Shown here: one piece after another, positions 53,186 to 62,340 of the stretch
How the letters are laid out: each line of letters starts with the position of its first letter
Numbering within the stretch: the first letter of the stretch is position 1
NCBI GenBank assembly: GCA_003856375.1
Contig: CP034120.1
Location: 3,963,501 to 4,027,500, forward strand
Source of the DNA: Glaciecola amylolytica
Lineage (GTDB): Bacteria > Bacteroidota > Bacteroidia > Flavobacteriales_D > Crocinitomicaceae
Length of the DNA stretch: 64,000 nucleotides
Direction of reading: 5' to 3'
Program-made: the position numbers and the translations under genes
The notes under the pieces: model-generated
Told to the model about the DNA's origin: nothing
Database searches by the model: none
Seen by the model: only the letters and a program-made list of their open reading frames with translations

Positions 53186-54442
53186 TTACTTCCCTCTAAT
53201 AATTACAACAGGATCCACCTTACTTGCTTTTCTCGAGGGAAAATATCCCGCGTAATAAGTGGTAATCACCGAAAAAATTCCTCCGATCAGATAATAGCGC
53301 GGATCGTAATTGATCGGATACGTTTTAACCGTTGGAAGTGCATCTGTTTTGAATGGAATCTGATCAATCCCGGAAGAAATCAGAAAGCCGAAAAAGAGTC
53401 CGAACAAACCGCCGAAAATTCCGATTGTCAGTGCAATGGTAATGAAAACCCGTTTCACATCCTTTCCGGAAAAACCTGTGGCTTTGAGAATCGCAATCGT
53501 ATCCATTTTCTCATAAATCATCATATTCAGGATGTTGTAGATTCCAAAACCGGCAACAATGAGTAAGGTAATTCCAACCGCATATGAAATTAAAGTTCTG
53601 ATAGCAGTCCCCGTTTCAAATTGCGCATTCGCCGTTTGAATATCAACTGCTTCCACATCGTAAATCTGTTTGTATTCCTTCGCAACTTCAGGAGCCTGCG
53701 TCATATCCAGAAGCTTCACCTGAATATCTGTCACATAACTGTTGCTTTCACCCAGAAGTTTCTGTTCCGTAGCCAATGAAACGTAACTCTGAACTTTATC
53801 AATATCCTGAATTCCGGATTGAAAATAGCCCACCACTTTCAGCTGAACACGTTCTCCTTTGGAAGTGGTGATCTGGATATTATCGCCCACACTTGCCAGA
53901 ATTTTTTCTGCCGCACCTTTCCCCAATACAATGCTGTTCGGAACATTTTTCAAATCCTGATAATCTCCTTCCACCACATAATCCGAAAAAGCAAACAGGC
54001 GGTTTTCTTCCGCCACGTCAATCCCGTTAAGAACTCCGGTCAAATCAACTGCTCCCACATTGTAAAAAACCTGAACATTAACTTTCGGACTTACTCCCAA
54101 AACCCGTGGATCGTCTTTCAATGATTTCATGATCACCGAACTGTTTCGAATATCCAGCAGGTCGTTTTTAGGTTTTACGGAACTGATAAAGTTGTGTCCA
54201 TCGTCACCCGTTTCATAATCAATCGGCTGCTTTTCCGAGGGAAGCACTTCTTTGTAAATATGCACATGCGGCGTGCGATTCAGAATTAATCCGTCCAACA
54301 AATTATTCAAACCCGTCATAAAACTCAAAAGCGTAATGAACATCATAATACTGAACGTGACGCCAACCGCCGCAACCAATGTTTGTTTCCAGCGAGCCAA
54401 CAGCAAGGCTTTTGAAATGCTTATGATCAGTCCAAATTTCAT
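53186..54442 (-). CDS. ABC transporter permease (MacB/LolC type)
   Basis: A 418-residue inner-membrane permease. One span at ~25-47 (LVAAVGVTFSIMMFITLLSF), a ~220-residue periplasmic MacB-type domain (~48-265), then three C-terminal spans in the FtsX domain (~280-405; SYAVGITLLIVAGFGIYNILNM, VFITIALTIGIFGGLFGLFF, YYLIGGIFSVITTYYAGYF). IYNILNMMIYEKMDTIAILKATGF is the conserved coupling element. It overlaps the adaptor gene by 4 bp and is followed by the ATPase at 1 bp. Together they form a MacAB-like exporter or lipoprotein/peptide extruder; an outer-membrane TolC partner is not in the window. Confidence 0.94.
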   Translation of the reverse strand: MKFGLIISISKALLLARWKQTLVAAVGVTFSIMMFITLLSFMTGLNNLLDGLILNRTPHVHIYKEVLPSEKQPIDYETGDDGHNFISSVKPKNDLLDIRNSSVIMKSLKDDPRVLGVSPKVNVQVFYNVGAVDLTGVLNGIDVAEENRLFAFSDYVVEGDYQDLKNVPNSIVLGKGAAEKILASVGDNIQITTSKGERVQLKVVGYFQSGIQDIDKVQSYVSLATEQKLLGESNSYVTDIQVKLLDMTQAPEVAKEYKQIYDVEAVDIQTANAQFETGTAIRTLISYAVGITLLIVAGFGIYNILNMMIYEKMDTIAILKATGFSGKDVKRVFITIALTIGIFGGLFGLFFGFLISSGIDQIPFKTDALPTVKTYPINYDPRYYLIGGIFSVITTYYAGYFPSRKASKVDPVVIIRGK

Positions 54443-55515
54443 TCGGTTTCCAGCATTATTTCATCAGAGGGTTTCAAACCCGAAAGAATTTCTACAAATT
54501 CGAAGTCGCGCAATCCAACACTCACTTTCACTTTTTTTCCGTCGGCCAAAAGAACCGAATCTCCTTTCAGCAAATACGTTCTTGGAATAGTGAGTACTTT
54601 CTTTTTGGATTCCAGAACAACATTTGCTTCAAACGAGGTATTCGGAAAAATGCGTTTCGGTGCTTTTGTAAACACCGCTTCTACTTTAAATGTTTTAGAC
54701 CGCTCATTCATAAGCGGATTTATTTTACTCACTCTGGCTTCAAAAACTTCTCCTTTGTAGCTATCCATTGTGATCAAAACACGCATATTCAAATCAATTT
54801 TTGCGATATCGTACTCGTCGACTTGCATTTCCAATACAAAACTGTCTGCCGCACCAATAACCGCCAATGGAATTTGCGGCCCCACCAAATCTCCTTTTTC
54901 GATCAAAACGCTGTAAACCCTTCCGTTGATATCACTTTTGATTTCAAAATCGGAAGCTGATTTGGATGACAAAGCCAGATTGTTTTTAGCCTGTTTTGCG
55001 TTGAAAGTGATCTGTCTTTTCAAATCATTGTAATGGATCAATGCGTTTGAAAGAGCATTTTGAGAACTTTGATAAGCCAGTTCCCGCTGTTCGAGTTCCA
55101 CTTTGGATATCACATTTTGATTGAACAGATTCAATTGCCGGACATACAGCAACGAGTCCGTTTTCAGTTTTTCCCGGCACAACTGAATGGCACTTTTTGC
55201 TTCATTCAGTTTTTCCTGATTTTCACTTTGATCGTAAAAAGAAGCAGAAAGAGCAGCGTTTTCTTCGTTTATGATTTGTGCCCGGTTATCGATCCGGAAC
55301 AGCAATTGTCCTTTTTTGACATAATCGCCGTCATCGATCAAAACTTCCTGAATCGTTCCGGATACGAGCGGAGTGACCTGATATTGACTTTTACTCTTGA
55401 TGGTTCCGGATGCATAGATGGAAGATGAAATATCCTGAACTTCGGGATGAATGGTTTCCGTTTTTGAGCCACAGGAAAACAAAAGCAATGGCAAAATTGC
55501 AAGCAATATTCTCAT
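54439..55515 (-). CDS. periplasmic adaptor (membrane fusion) lipoprotein
   Basis: A 358-residue HlyD/MacA-type adaptor with a lipoprotein signal (MRILLAILPLLLFSC, Cys15). It has the split biotinyl-lipoyl domain (SGTIQEVLIDDGDYVKKGQL and DINGRVYSVLIEKGDLVGPQ), a helical hairpin (~75-170), a beta-barrel domain and the membrane-proximal end (VLTIPRTYLLKGDSVLLADG). It links an ABC permease to an outer-membrane channel. First gene of the exporter operon, overlapping the permease by 4 bp. No clear -7 box was found in the 64-bp upstream gap. Confidence 0.94.
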   Translation of the reverse strand: MRILLAILPLLLFSCGSKTETIHPEVQDISSSIYASGTIKSKSQYQVTPLVSGTIQEVLIDDGDYVKKGQLLFRIDNRAQIINEENAALSASFYDQSENQEKLNEAKSAIQLCREKLKTDSLLYVRQLNLFNQNVISKVELEQRELAYQSSQNALSNALIHYNDLKRQITFNAKQAKNNLALSSKSASDFEIKSDINGRVYSVLIEKGDLVGPQIPLAVIGAADSFVLEMQVDEYDIAKIDLNMRVLITMDSYKGEVFEARVSKINPLMNERSKTFKVEAVFTKAPKRIFPNTSFEANVVLESKKKVLTIPRTYLLKGDSVLLADGKKVKVSVGLRDFEFVEILSGLKPSDEIMLETE

Positions 55516-55579
55516 CGGTATTGGAACAATAGTTACATGTCCAATGTACGAACTTAATTTGTAAAAATAAGGTGCTGAT

Positions 55580-56782
55580 TTATTTTAAAACCCAGGGAGC
55601 AATTCCCAAAGATTTCAATTTCGGTTCAAGCTGCTTAAACTGAGTTGCGCTTCCTGCGGTAACACGGATTTTTCCGTCTTTCTCCATGATTTGACCTGAG
55701 ATTCCGTTTGAAGCCAGCAGTCGAACCAGTTCTTCTGCATTTTCTTTGCTTGAGTAGCTTCCAACAATGATCTGTCCTCCGCTTGAAGGAACGGTTGATG
55801 TTTTTACCGGTTCAATGGGTTTTGGCGTTTCCTTAATCGGTGCAGGATTTACTTTCTCAAGCACTTTTTCTTCCGAAACGACTGCTGCTTTTTTCTTGTT
55901 CAATGAAACGGGAACATAGGTATCCTCATCCATCTCGTAAGAAAACGTTTCAACATTTTTCGGCAGATTCTCTAATTGCTTTTTGCCTGGATGTTCCGTA
56001 AAACGGTAGTTTGATTCAGGAACTTTGTAAGTTCCCGGTTTACCGGAATGGAACGGATTAAAGTCAGAAAGAGAGATCACACCGGATTCCAACACATCTG
56101 TTTTCACCGGAATCCAGAATGAATAGAACGCAATCGGCAACAAACAAGCCGCAGCAACATAACGCCACGTAGTTGATCTCTTTTTAGCAGCAAGCACCGG
56201 ATGAGCAATTGCTTCTTCACGAACAATTTCCAAAACCGGAACAATCGGCTCTTCAGTCAAAATAAAAGAAGGCTCGGAGTTTGGAACAACTTGCTTTTCT
56301 TCCATTTCCACCGCTTTCACCATGTTCATTACAGATTGGCGGGATTCTTTTGCCTGAGCATCCGAAACCGAAACAAAATGTACGGAACTCAATCCGAAGG
56401 ATTCGAGCAATAAATTGTAGAAACGATCCTGCTCAAAACACAGGTTTCTTTCCTGATCATAAAACAAATTACCAACACGGTCAATTGTGATTCTGCCTCC
56501 CATTTGAAGTTTCGATTCCCATTCCTGAATGTGAGCCTGAACTTCCTGAGCAGCTTCCGAATAACTATAAGAATTTGCCTGTGATAATGCCGCGATCAAC
56601 AATCCATCGTTGTTAATCAATTGCTTATTGAACAATACGGATTTTTTCGGCGGAACAATAACTCCTTTCGCCGAATCAATTTTTGCAGACATGCGCTGCG
56701 CAACGAAACCTCCGAAAGAAGGAACGATGACACAATTGTGCTGCAATAATAAATCTCCTATAAGTTGTTCAACCGTCAACAT
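55580..56782 (-). CDS. HU-CCDC81/SPOR domain protein
   Basis: A 400-residue bitopic protein. Residues ~1-130 are two HU-like domains of the CCDC81 bacterial type (LIGDLLLQHNCVIVPSFGGF, INNDGLLIAALSQANSYSYS, GRITIDRVGNLFYDQERNLC). Residues ~205-225 span the membrane (WRYVAAACLLPIAFYSFWIP), followed by a Pro/Lys-rich linker and a SPOR domain (~325-400; GGQIIVGSYSSKENAEELVR ... LKSLGIAPWVLK) that binds denuded peptidoglycan at division sites. Thus a cytoplasmic HU-like module is joined to a septal peptidoglycan sensor; in Bacteroidota such proteins are common but not fully explained. The -7 box at 56787-56794 predicts a leaderless transcript. Confidence 0.9.
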   Translation of the reverse strand: MLTVEQLIGDLLLQHNCVIVPSFGGFVAQRMSAKIDSAKGVIVPPKKSVLFNKQLINNDGLLIAALSQANSYSYSEAAQEVQAHIQEWESKLQMGGRITIDRVGNLFYDQERNLCFEQDRFYNLLLESFGLSSVHFVSVSDAQAKESRQSVMNMVKAVEMEEKQVVPNSEPSFILTEEPIVPVLEIVREEAIAHPVLAAKKRSTTWRYVAAACLLPIAFYSFWIPVKTDVLESGVISLSDFNPFHSGKPGTYKVPESNYRFTEHPGKKQLENLPKNVETFSYEMDEDTYVPVSLNKKKAAVVSEEKVLEKVNPAPIKETPKPIEPVKTSTVPSSGGQIIVGSYSSKENAEELVRLLASNGISGQIMEKDGKIRVTAGSATQFKQLEPKLKSLGIAPWVLK

Positions 56783-56786
56783 ACCA

Positions 56787-56794
56787 CAAAGTTA
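56787..56794 (-). promoter_or_regulatory. -7 promoter box of the HU/SPOR gene
   Basis: TAACTTTG on the minus strand, its last base 5 nt from the start codon at 56782. Confidence 0.5.
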
Positions 56795-56884
56795 CGAAAA
56801 TCAAATTTGTTATACGAAAGAACCGGAAAAGAGTTGCAAAAATGCTGAATTTTGCTTATATTTATATCTAACAAAATCACCTTT

Positions 56885-58609
56885 ATGAAACACCTTTATC
56901 TTTTCGTCGCTTTCGCGATGTTTGCCGTCATTGGCTTGAATCAAAGCTCGGCCCAAAACGTTATCAAGACAGATGCCAGTGGAATTGCCACTTGTGATGG
57001 AACAGCATTTAACTCGGCCCATTATTGGATGGGCGGTATGTGGAGTTGGAGTTGGTATCAGGATTCCATCCAGATTGCCGGAGCCGATTCCATTATTACC
57101 AATCTATGTCCCGGAAATTATTTCCTGGTTTCGGATTCCATGGGAGTACCTGTTTACTGGGAACCTTTCACGATCCAGGATCCGTGTTCCAATTTTGTAC
57201 ATGATGTTTTCCCTATTCATTGCATTCCGGACAGTTGTAACGGGGCAATTAATTCTTATGCGTATGGGGGACACTCGCCTTACGCTTACAGCTGGTCGAC
57301 CGGAGACAGCACTGAATCAATCAGCAACTTGTGTCCCGGAAATTACACAGTCACAGCTACGGATTCACTCGGATGTATTCAAACGCATACGATCACTATT
57401 GAAGAGGAATTTCTGAATGCCGCATTTTTTGTCGATAATGGCTATTATGCTTATTGTTCCGGACAAGCTTCCATTGCTCCATACGGTGGAACACCACCCT
57501 ATTCCATTCTTTGGAGTACCGGTGACACAACGGATCACATTCAGTATTTATGTGATGGAGCCTATTCAGTCACTGTGATAGACGCAACAAACGATTCCTT
57601 GAACTTTCCTTTTACCATTCAGGTACAAGAACCGCGATCACTCGCTGTTGATTCCTGGATTTACGATGATTATGATTCGACTTGTTCCGGATACGCTGCT
57701 GTTAATCCAACCGGTGGAACTCAGCCTTATACCATCCAGTGGAGCACAGGAGATTCATCCTATTATGCTTACAATTTATGTACAGGAACTTATTACGTAA
57801 CCATCGTAGATGCTCTTAATGATTCTGTGACCGTTACGATCAATGTTGGTCCGATTCCAGAGCCGTTTGCTGTTGATTTCTGGTCTGATAACAATTCTCA
57901 TTTTTATAATTCGTCGGAATGTTCCGGAATAGCATACGCTCGTCCTCGTGGCGGAACACCTCCGTATTCCATTCTTTGGGATACATATGATATCACTGAG
58001 TCTGTTGAACATTTGTGTATCGGAAACCATTTTGTGACTGTTGTGGATGCAGCAAATGATTCCTTGTTCTTTTCCTTCACAATTCAGAAACCTTTTGCGA
58101 CTACATACTGGACATCCAACAATGCAGCTAACTGTGACGGTACTGCAGCTGTCTTCCCCTATGGAGGAACACCTCCTTATTCCATCCATTGGAGTACCGG
58201 GGATACAGTCCAACAGATTTATAATTTATGTCCGGGAACATACTCTGCATATGTTACTGATGCAACAAACACCGACACAATGTTTACTTCCTTCACTTTG
58301 ACTGATTCATCTGCTATTTACGGCCGGGATAATTTGCCTCCCGTTTCAAGTTTGTCGGAAACAGAAAATCTGCTGGAATCTGTTTCGATTTATCCGAATC
58401 CTTTTACGGACGTCATTAAAATTGATAATCAGAACGGTTCTGTTCAATCTATGAAATTAACGGATCTGAACGGACGAATCATCGGAGAAAAGATGACTGT
58501 AAATTCCGGAGTAATTGAATTTGACGGATTAGAGTCTATCGGTTCGGGAACGTACTTTCTGATTCTTTCAGGAGAAAAGCATTCCAAAACGTATAAGTTG
58601 ATCAAGTAA
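56885..58609 (+). CDS. SprB-repeat T9SS-exported protein
   Basis: A 574-residue secreted protein. The start at 56885 gives the signal peptide MKHLYLFVAFAMFAVIGLNQ (an ATG at 56852 would add 11 non-coding-looking residues before it). It has about five SprB-type repeats of ~85-95 residues, each with GGTPPYSILWSTGDTT followed by LCxGxYxVTVxDAxND. The end is a type A T9SS sorting domain (VSIYPNPFTDVIKIDNQNGS). SprB is the mobile gliding adhesin of Flavobacterium johnsoniae; repeats of this type occur in many Bacteroidota surface proteins, so gliding is not implied. An AT-rich promoter-like stretch (TATATTTA near 56856) precedes it. Confidence 0.9.
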   Translation: MKHLYLFVAFAMFAVIGLNQSSAQNVIKTDASGIATCDGTAFNSAHYWMGGMWSWSWYQDSIQIAGADSIITNLCPGNYFLVSDSMGVPVYWEPFTIQDPCSNFVHDVFPIHCIPDSCNGAINSYAYGGHSPYAYSWSTGDSTESISNLCPGNYTVTATDSLGCIQTHTITIEEEFLNAAFFVDNGYYAYCSGQASIAPYGGTPPYSILWSTGDTTDHIQYLCDGAYSVTVIDATNDSLNFPFTIQVQEPRSLAVDSWIYDDYDSTCSGYAAVNPTGGTQPYTIQWSTGDSSYYAYNLCTGTYYVTIVDALNDSVTVTINVGPIPEPFAVDFWSDNNSHFYNSSECSGIAYARPRGGTPPYSILWDTYDITESVEHLCIGNHFVTVVDAANDSLFFSFTIQKPFATTYWTSNNAANCDGTAAVFPYGGTPPYSIHWSTGDTVQQIYNLCPGTYSAYVTDATNTDTMFTSFTLTDSSAIYGRDNLPPVSSLSETENLLESVSIYPNPFTDVIKIDNQNGSVQSMKLTDLNGRIIGEKMTVNSGVIEFDGLESIGSGTYFLILSGEKHSKTYKLIK

Positions 58610-58631
58610 ACTTTTCAGATAATCTCTATAC

Positions 58632-58666
58632 AAAACCCTGTTCGTCAGCTGACGGATGGGGTTTTT
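58632..58666. terminator. Bidirectional Rho-independent terminator
   Basis: AAAACCC (58632-58638) pairs with GGGTTTT around an inner palindrome CGTCAGCTGACG. T-runs occur on both strands (TTTTT on plus, TTTTG on minus). It separates the convergent SprB-repeat and flippase genes. Confidence 0.82.
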
Positions 58667-60131
58667 ACTTTTTCCGGAGTGCCGAAAGTTTTACTCCTTC
58701 CACTGAAAGAACAATGTAGATGTAAAGTACGATCAGGAGATTGTTCATCACAAACTTGATGAGCGTGTGATCGCCATACGGGATTTTGCCTGCAAGGAAA
58801 TAAATCAGGATACTCAAGCCCAGATACAGGAAAAATTTGCGGAGATTATACTTGATCGGGAAGTGCTTTTGGCCCCAAAAATAAGATACAGTCATTTGAA
58901 AAGCATAAACGATCATCGTTGCCCAGGCACTTGCCACATAGCCGTATTTCGGAATGAAAATGTAATTGATCCCAATCGTCAGAATGGCACCCATAATGGA
59001 AATATAGGCTCCGTATTTTGTTTGGTTTGTGAGTTTATACCAAATACTTTGATTGAAGTAAATTCCTAAAAACACATTTGCCAGCAAAAGGACAGGTACT
59101 ATTTTCAATCCTTCCCAAAAGACTTCACTTGTAATGAAATACTTGAAAATGTCCAGATTCAGTGATACTCCAAGGAAGACAACACACACAATCGCAATAA
59201 AGTAGTTCATCAATTTGACGTACAATTTATTCCGATCCTGATTTTTCATCTGATTGAAAAAGAACGGTTCTGCAGCGTAGCGATATGCCTGAAGTAAAAT
59301 GGTTACCAGCATCGCCAATTTGTAGCACGCGCTGTAAATTCCGATCTCCGCATCGGCCATTTTTGCTGTGAATCCATTGGCCGGGTCATATAGCATTTGC
59401 TTCAACATAATCCGGTCGATCACTTCATTGATGATTCCGGCAAAACCGGCAATGACAATCGGAATCGCATACACCAGCATTTTTTTCAGCAGCGGAATAT
59501 CCAGTTTCAGACGAATTTCCTTGAAGTCCTTTCGAAGAAAGATGGGTTTAACCAAACTGGAAATCACATTTGCAATCAGAATGAAAAACACTCCGTTCGT
59601 TGGTTCTTTCGGATCTACAAAAAGCAGCAACAAGGCCACATTCAGGAAAATATTCACTCCGATCGAAGAAAATTGAATGATCGCAAATTGTTTGGCTTTT
59701 TCTTCCGCCCTTAATTTGGCGAGGGGCAAACTTGACATGGCATCGATCACCACAATTGCCCCCATGAGGATAATGTATTCGGGATGATCATTGAAAAGCA
59801 GGGCATTTGCAATATTGCCATCCCAAAAGAACACTCCGAGAAAGAAAAGCACATTCAGCAAAACAACCGTCAAAAAGCCATTTTGAAAAACCTGTTTCTT
59901 ATTATCACTGTCTTGAATGAAACGGAAATAAGTTGTTTCCATTCCAAAAGTCAGCAAGATCATTAAAAATGCTACAAAGGCATACAACTGAGATACCACT
60001 CCATATTCTTCCGGATGTTTTTCAAAAACCGAAGTATAAAGCGGCACCAATAAATAGTTAAGGGTTCTCCCCAAAATAGTGGATAACCCATAAACAGCTG
60101 TTTGCCCAAGTAGTTTTTTAAGCGGATTCAA
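58665..60131 (-). CDS. oligosaccharide flippase (Wzx/MATE-like)
   Basis: A 488-residue inner-membrane protein with about 14 hydrophobic spans, matching the polysaccharide-transporter branch of the MOP/MATE superfamily. It begins LLGQTAVYGLSTILGRTLNY, typical of Wzx-like flippases, and contains LAKLRAEEKAKQFAIIQFSS, the family's charged loop. It should move lipid-linked sugars across the inner membrane for O-antigen, capsule or exopolysaccharide. No polymerase or cluster of sugar genes is adjacent. It starts at the base after the enoyl-CoA hydratase stop codon, so the two are co-transcribed. Confidence 0.92.
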   Translation of the reverse strand: MNPLKKLLGQTAVYGLSTILGRTLNYLLVPLYTSVFEKHPEEYGVVSQLYAFVAFLMILLTFGMETTYFRFIQDSDNKKQVFQNGFLTVVLLNVLFFLGVFFWDGNIANALLFNDHPEYIILMGAIVVIDAMSSLPLAKLRAEEKAKQFAIIQFSSIGVNIFLNVALLLLFVDPKEPTNGVFFILIANVISSLVKPIFLRKDFKEIRLKLDIPLLKKMLVYAIPIVIAGFAGIINEVIDRIMLKQMLYDPANGFTAKMADAEIGIYSACYKLAMLVTILLQAYRYAAEPFFFNQMKNQDRNKLYVKLMNYFIAIVCVVFLGVSLNLDIFKYFITSEVFWEGLKIVPVLLLANVFLGIYFNQSIWYKLTNQTKYGAYISIMGAILTIGINYIFIPKYGYVASAWATMIVYAFQMTVSYFWGQKHFPIKYNLRKFFLYLGLSILIYFLAGKIPYGDHTLIKFVMNNLLIVLYIYIVLSVEGVKLSALRKK

Positions 60132-60914
60132 TTATCCTCTGAAATTTGGTTTTCTTTTTTCAATAAACGCTCCCGTTCCTTCTTTGAAATCAGCCGTACC
60201 GAAACATTTACCGAATTCTTCCACTTCCGCGTCAAATCCTGCCTGACCACCTTTGGAATACAATGCATTCACCGCACGAATTGCAGAAGCAATAGCCGTT
60301 CCGGAATTTTTCAAAATCTTATTCGCCAATTCATTCGCCAGGTCCAACAATTCCTCCGGAGCACACACGTGATTTATCAAGCCCCATGATTTCGCTTCGT
60401 CTGCAGAGATCATTCCCGCAGTGAAAATCATTTCGTTTGCTTTTCCGCGACCCACAAGTTGTGTCAAACGCTGAGTTCCTCCATAACCCGGAATCACACC
60501 CAAAGAAACTTCAGGAAGCCCCATTTTTGCATTGCTTGAAGCAACACGGATATGAGAAGCCATTGCTAATTCCAATCCTCCTCCCAACGCAAATCCGTTT
60601 ACAGCAGCGATTACCGGAGTAGTCATATTTTCAATAAATGAGAACAGCATGTTTTGCCCTTCTGCAGCTAATTCACGGCCTTGTTCTACTGAAAAGTCTG
60701 CAAACTCCTTGATATCTGCTCCTGCAACAAATGCTTTTTCACCTGATCCGGTAAGAATCACAACTCCTGTTGCAGCATCGTTGTTTGCTTCATTCAGTGC
60801 CTGATTTAATTCCGAAATGGTTTGTTTGTTTAATGCATTTAATTGGTTTGGTCTGTTGATGGTGATTGTTTGGATATGTCCGTTTTGGGACACTAAGATA
60901 TTTTCGTACGCCAT
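60132..60914 (-). CDS. enoyl-CoA hydratase/isomerase family protein
   Basis: A 260-residue crotonase-fold enzyme. Landmarks: INRPNQLNALNKQTISELN, the oxyanion-hole motif FVAGADIKEFADF, NGFALGGGLELAMASHIRVA and KMGLPEVSLGVIPGYGGTQR, with both catalytic Glu positions present (GGLELA and LPEVS). This points to a true hydratase of fatty acid beta-oxidation or butanoate metabolism, adding water to trans-2-enoyl-CoA. It is co-transcribed with the flippase gene downstream. An imperfect -7 box (TAACTTTA, 60931-60938) lies 17 nt upstream. Confidence 0.93.
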   Translation of the reverse strand: MAYENILVSQNGHIQTITINRPNQLNALNKQTISELNQALNEANNDAATGVVILTGSGEKAFVAGADIKEFADFSVEQGRELAAEGQNMLFSFIENMTTPVIAAVNGFALGGGLELAMASHIRVASSNAKMGLPEVSLGVIPGYGGTQRLTQLVGRGKANEMIFTAGMISADEAKSWGLINHVCAPEELLDLANELANKILKNSGTAIASAIRAVNALYSKGGQAGFDAEVEEFGKCFGTADFKEGTGAFIEKRKPNFRG

Positions 60915-60996
60915 TTTAAAAGTCTTTTTGTAAAGTTATCGACTTATTTCCGAAGTTGTTACTTTTTGGTGTAATTCCGCAATATTACGTCCGGAA

Positions 60997-61311
60997 TTAG
61001 CTTCGTTTGAAAATCTGATCTACCACTTCCCCCATCATTTCAAAAGCATTCGGATTCAAATAATAGTAATGCTCATTTGTAAAATCATCATAACGTTCAA
61101 ACATCAATTTCGAATCGAGAAGCTCTTTAATATGCTGACTCACTGTCGATTTAGAAAGTTTTGTTAAGTCAATCATTTCCCGACTGTTAGCACGGAAATA
61201 AATGCTTAGGTATTCAAGAATTGCTATTCTGGCAGGATGTCCCATAGCGTCTGATAGTTGAGCATATCTTAATTGATATGGACGATATTGTTCTCTTTTT
61301 GTTGATCCCAT
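60997..61311 (-). CDS. ArsR-type winged-helix transcriptional regulator
   Basis: A 104-residue one-domain regulator. LSDAMGHPARIAILEYLSIY and LTKLSKSTVSQHIKELLDSK are the ArsR/SmtB core and recognition helix; the wing is FERYDDFTNEHYYYLNPNAF. No Cys cluster for metal binding is present, so the ligand may be organic or redox. It is upstream of the enoyl-CoA hydratase gene (82-bp gap) and could control it. A 7-7-7 inverted repeat lies 10 bp upstream of the start. Confidence 0.88.
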   Translation of the reverse strand: MGSTKREQYRPYQLRYAQLSDAMGHPARIAILEYLSIYFRANSREMIDLTKLSKSTVSQHIKELLDSKLMFERYDDFTNEHYYYLNPNAFEMMGEVVDQIFKRS

Positions 61312-61782
61312 TTTTACTCCTTTCTTATTTAATTTAAGAAAAAAGTTGCCCTAAACCAATTGAAAATCAAATATTTTGAAGCTTGTTTACCTGCCAGGTG
61401 CAGAAAAAGGGTTAGAATTGAAATCCTACACTAAAATAAAGGTATCAAAAAAGTTCAGATTGTTTGAATGGGACTCAAATTGATTCGCTGAATCAACCGA
61501 AAAGAATAATCTTTATAGTTTAAAATGTGGTTTTCCACAATCATTTTTGCGGAAAATACGGTTGATGAATTAAATTTAAATCGCTTCATTGCACACCTCT
61601 AAACGAACAACTAATTGATTAGCGTAATGAAACTTACTACTCAACAGATCACTATTAAATATCTAGTAATCGAAAACAGATGGCATACGGTTTGCTCTTA
61701 AGACAATCCTAAAAGAAATTCATACAGTTTTCTATCCTAAAGAGTTGACAAAACATCAACAAATAAAATTTGAATTTGCTTC
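61312..61782. other. Intergenic boundary region, no gene seen
   Basis: 471 AT-rich bases between the core-genome ArsR gene and the nuclease cassette. Besides the candidate operator it has a small hairpin TGTGG-TTTT-CCACA (61526-61539) and, at its right end, a -7-like box TGAATTTG (61771-61778) 5 nt before the nuclease ATG. No tRNA, integrase or direct-repeat attachment site was seen. Confidence 0.6.
61321..61341. promoter_or_regulatory. Candidate operator of the ArsR-type regulator
   Basis: TTTCTTA (61321-61327) and TAAGAAA (61335-61341) form a perfect inverted repeat around 7 bases, directly before the regulator's start codon; a plausible autoregulatory site. Confidence 0.45.
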
Positions 61783-62340
61783 ATGAATACAAAAACAAAT
61801 AATAAAACACCTCTTCATGAAATAACCGATGGCAACTATTTTCAACAAATAGTTGCTGAATATTTTCGGAGCCTTAAAGACGAACGAAAAGGATTGCACA
61901 TTGCAGATATTGAAGTTGATGATTCAGGTATTGGATGTGACAATGGATGCGATATTTTTGTTGTCTTTCATTTCGAAGATGCTATTGGAAAACACAGTCA
62001 CAGGTGGGTAATTGAGTGTAAATCACAAAAAAATGCAGTTGGAAATCGAGATATAAATACAAATAATCTTTTTTCAATTTTAGAGAGCAAAAAAGCCGAT
62101 GGATACTTACTTGTTTGTGTAAGTGATGCTAGTAGCAGCCTTAGATCATTATTGAAAGCAAATGAAAAACTAAAATCAGTTATTTGGAACGGGACACAAT
62201 TATGGAGAAAACTAATAGGGTCAGAATCTCTCATTAAGTCTTTTTTTCCAGAGTATTACCAGGCCAATTTCATTAATAATAATGCGAAAAGCGACTTTGA
62301 TTCAGCGTTTGAAGCATTTACTAAAAAACAAGAAGGATGA
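61783..62340 (+). CDS. Mrr-like PD-(D/E)XK nuclease
   Basis: A 185-residue restriction-endonuclease-fold protein. The catalytic core is D57 in GCDIFVVFHF and the E78-x-K80 pair in RWVIECKSQ, with a further Glu (Glu25, QQIVAEYF) in the first helix. The later DGYLLVCVSDASSSLRSLL and VIWNGTQLWRKL follow the Mrr-type layout (strand, 'G-x-L', DG-like turn). It should cut DNA (or tRNA/RNA) and is too short to have its own target-recognition domain. It overlaps the TIR-like gene by 4 bp (ATGA), so the two are coupled. Base composition is visibly richer in A and T than in the core genes to its left, suggesting horizontal transfer. Confidence 0.8.
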   Translation: MNTKTNNKTPLHEITDGNYFQQIVAEYFRSLKDERKGLHIADIEVDDSGIGCDNGCDIFVVFHFEDAIGKHSHRWVIECKSQKNAVGNRDINTNNLFSILESKKADGYLLVCVSDASSSLRSLLKANEKLKSVIWNGTQLWRKLIGSESLIKSFFPEYYQANFINNNAKSDFDSAFEAFTKKQEG

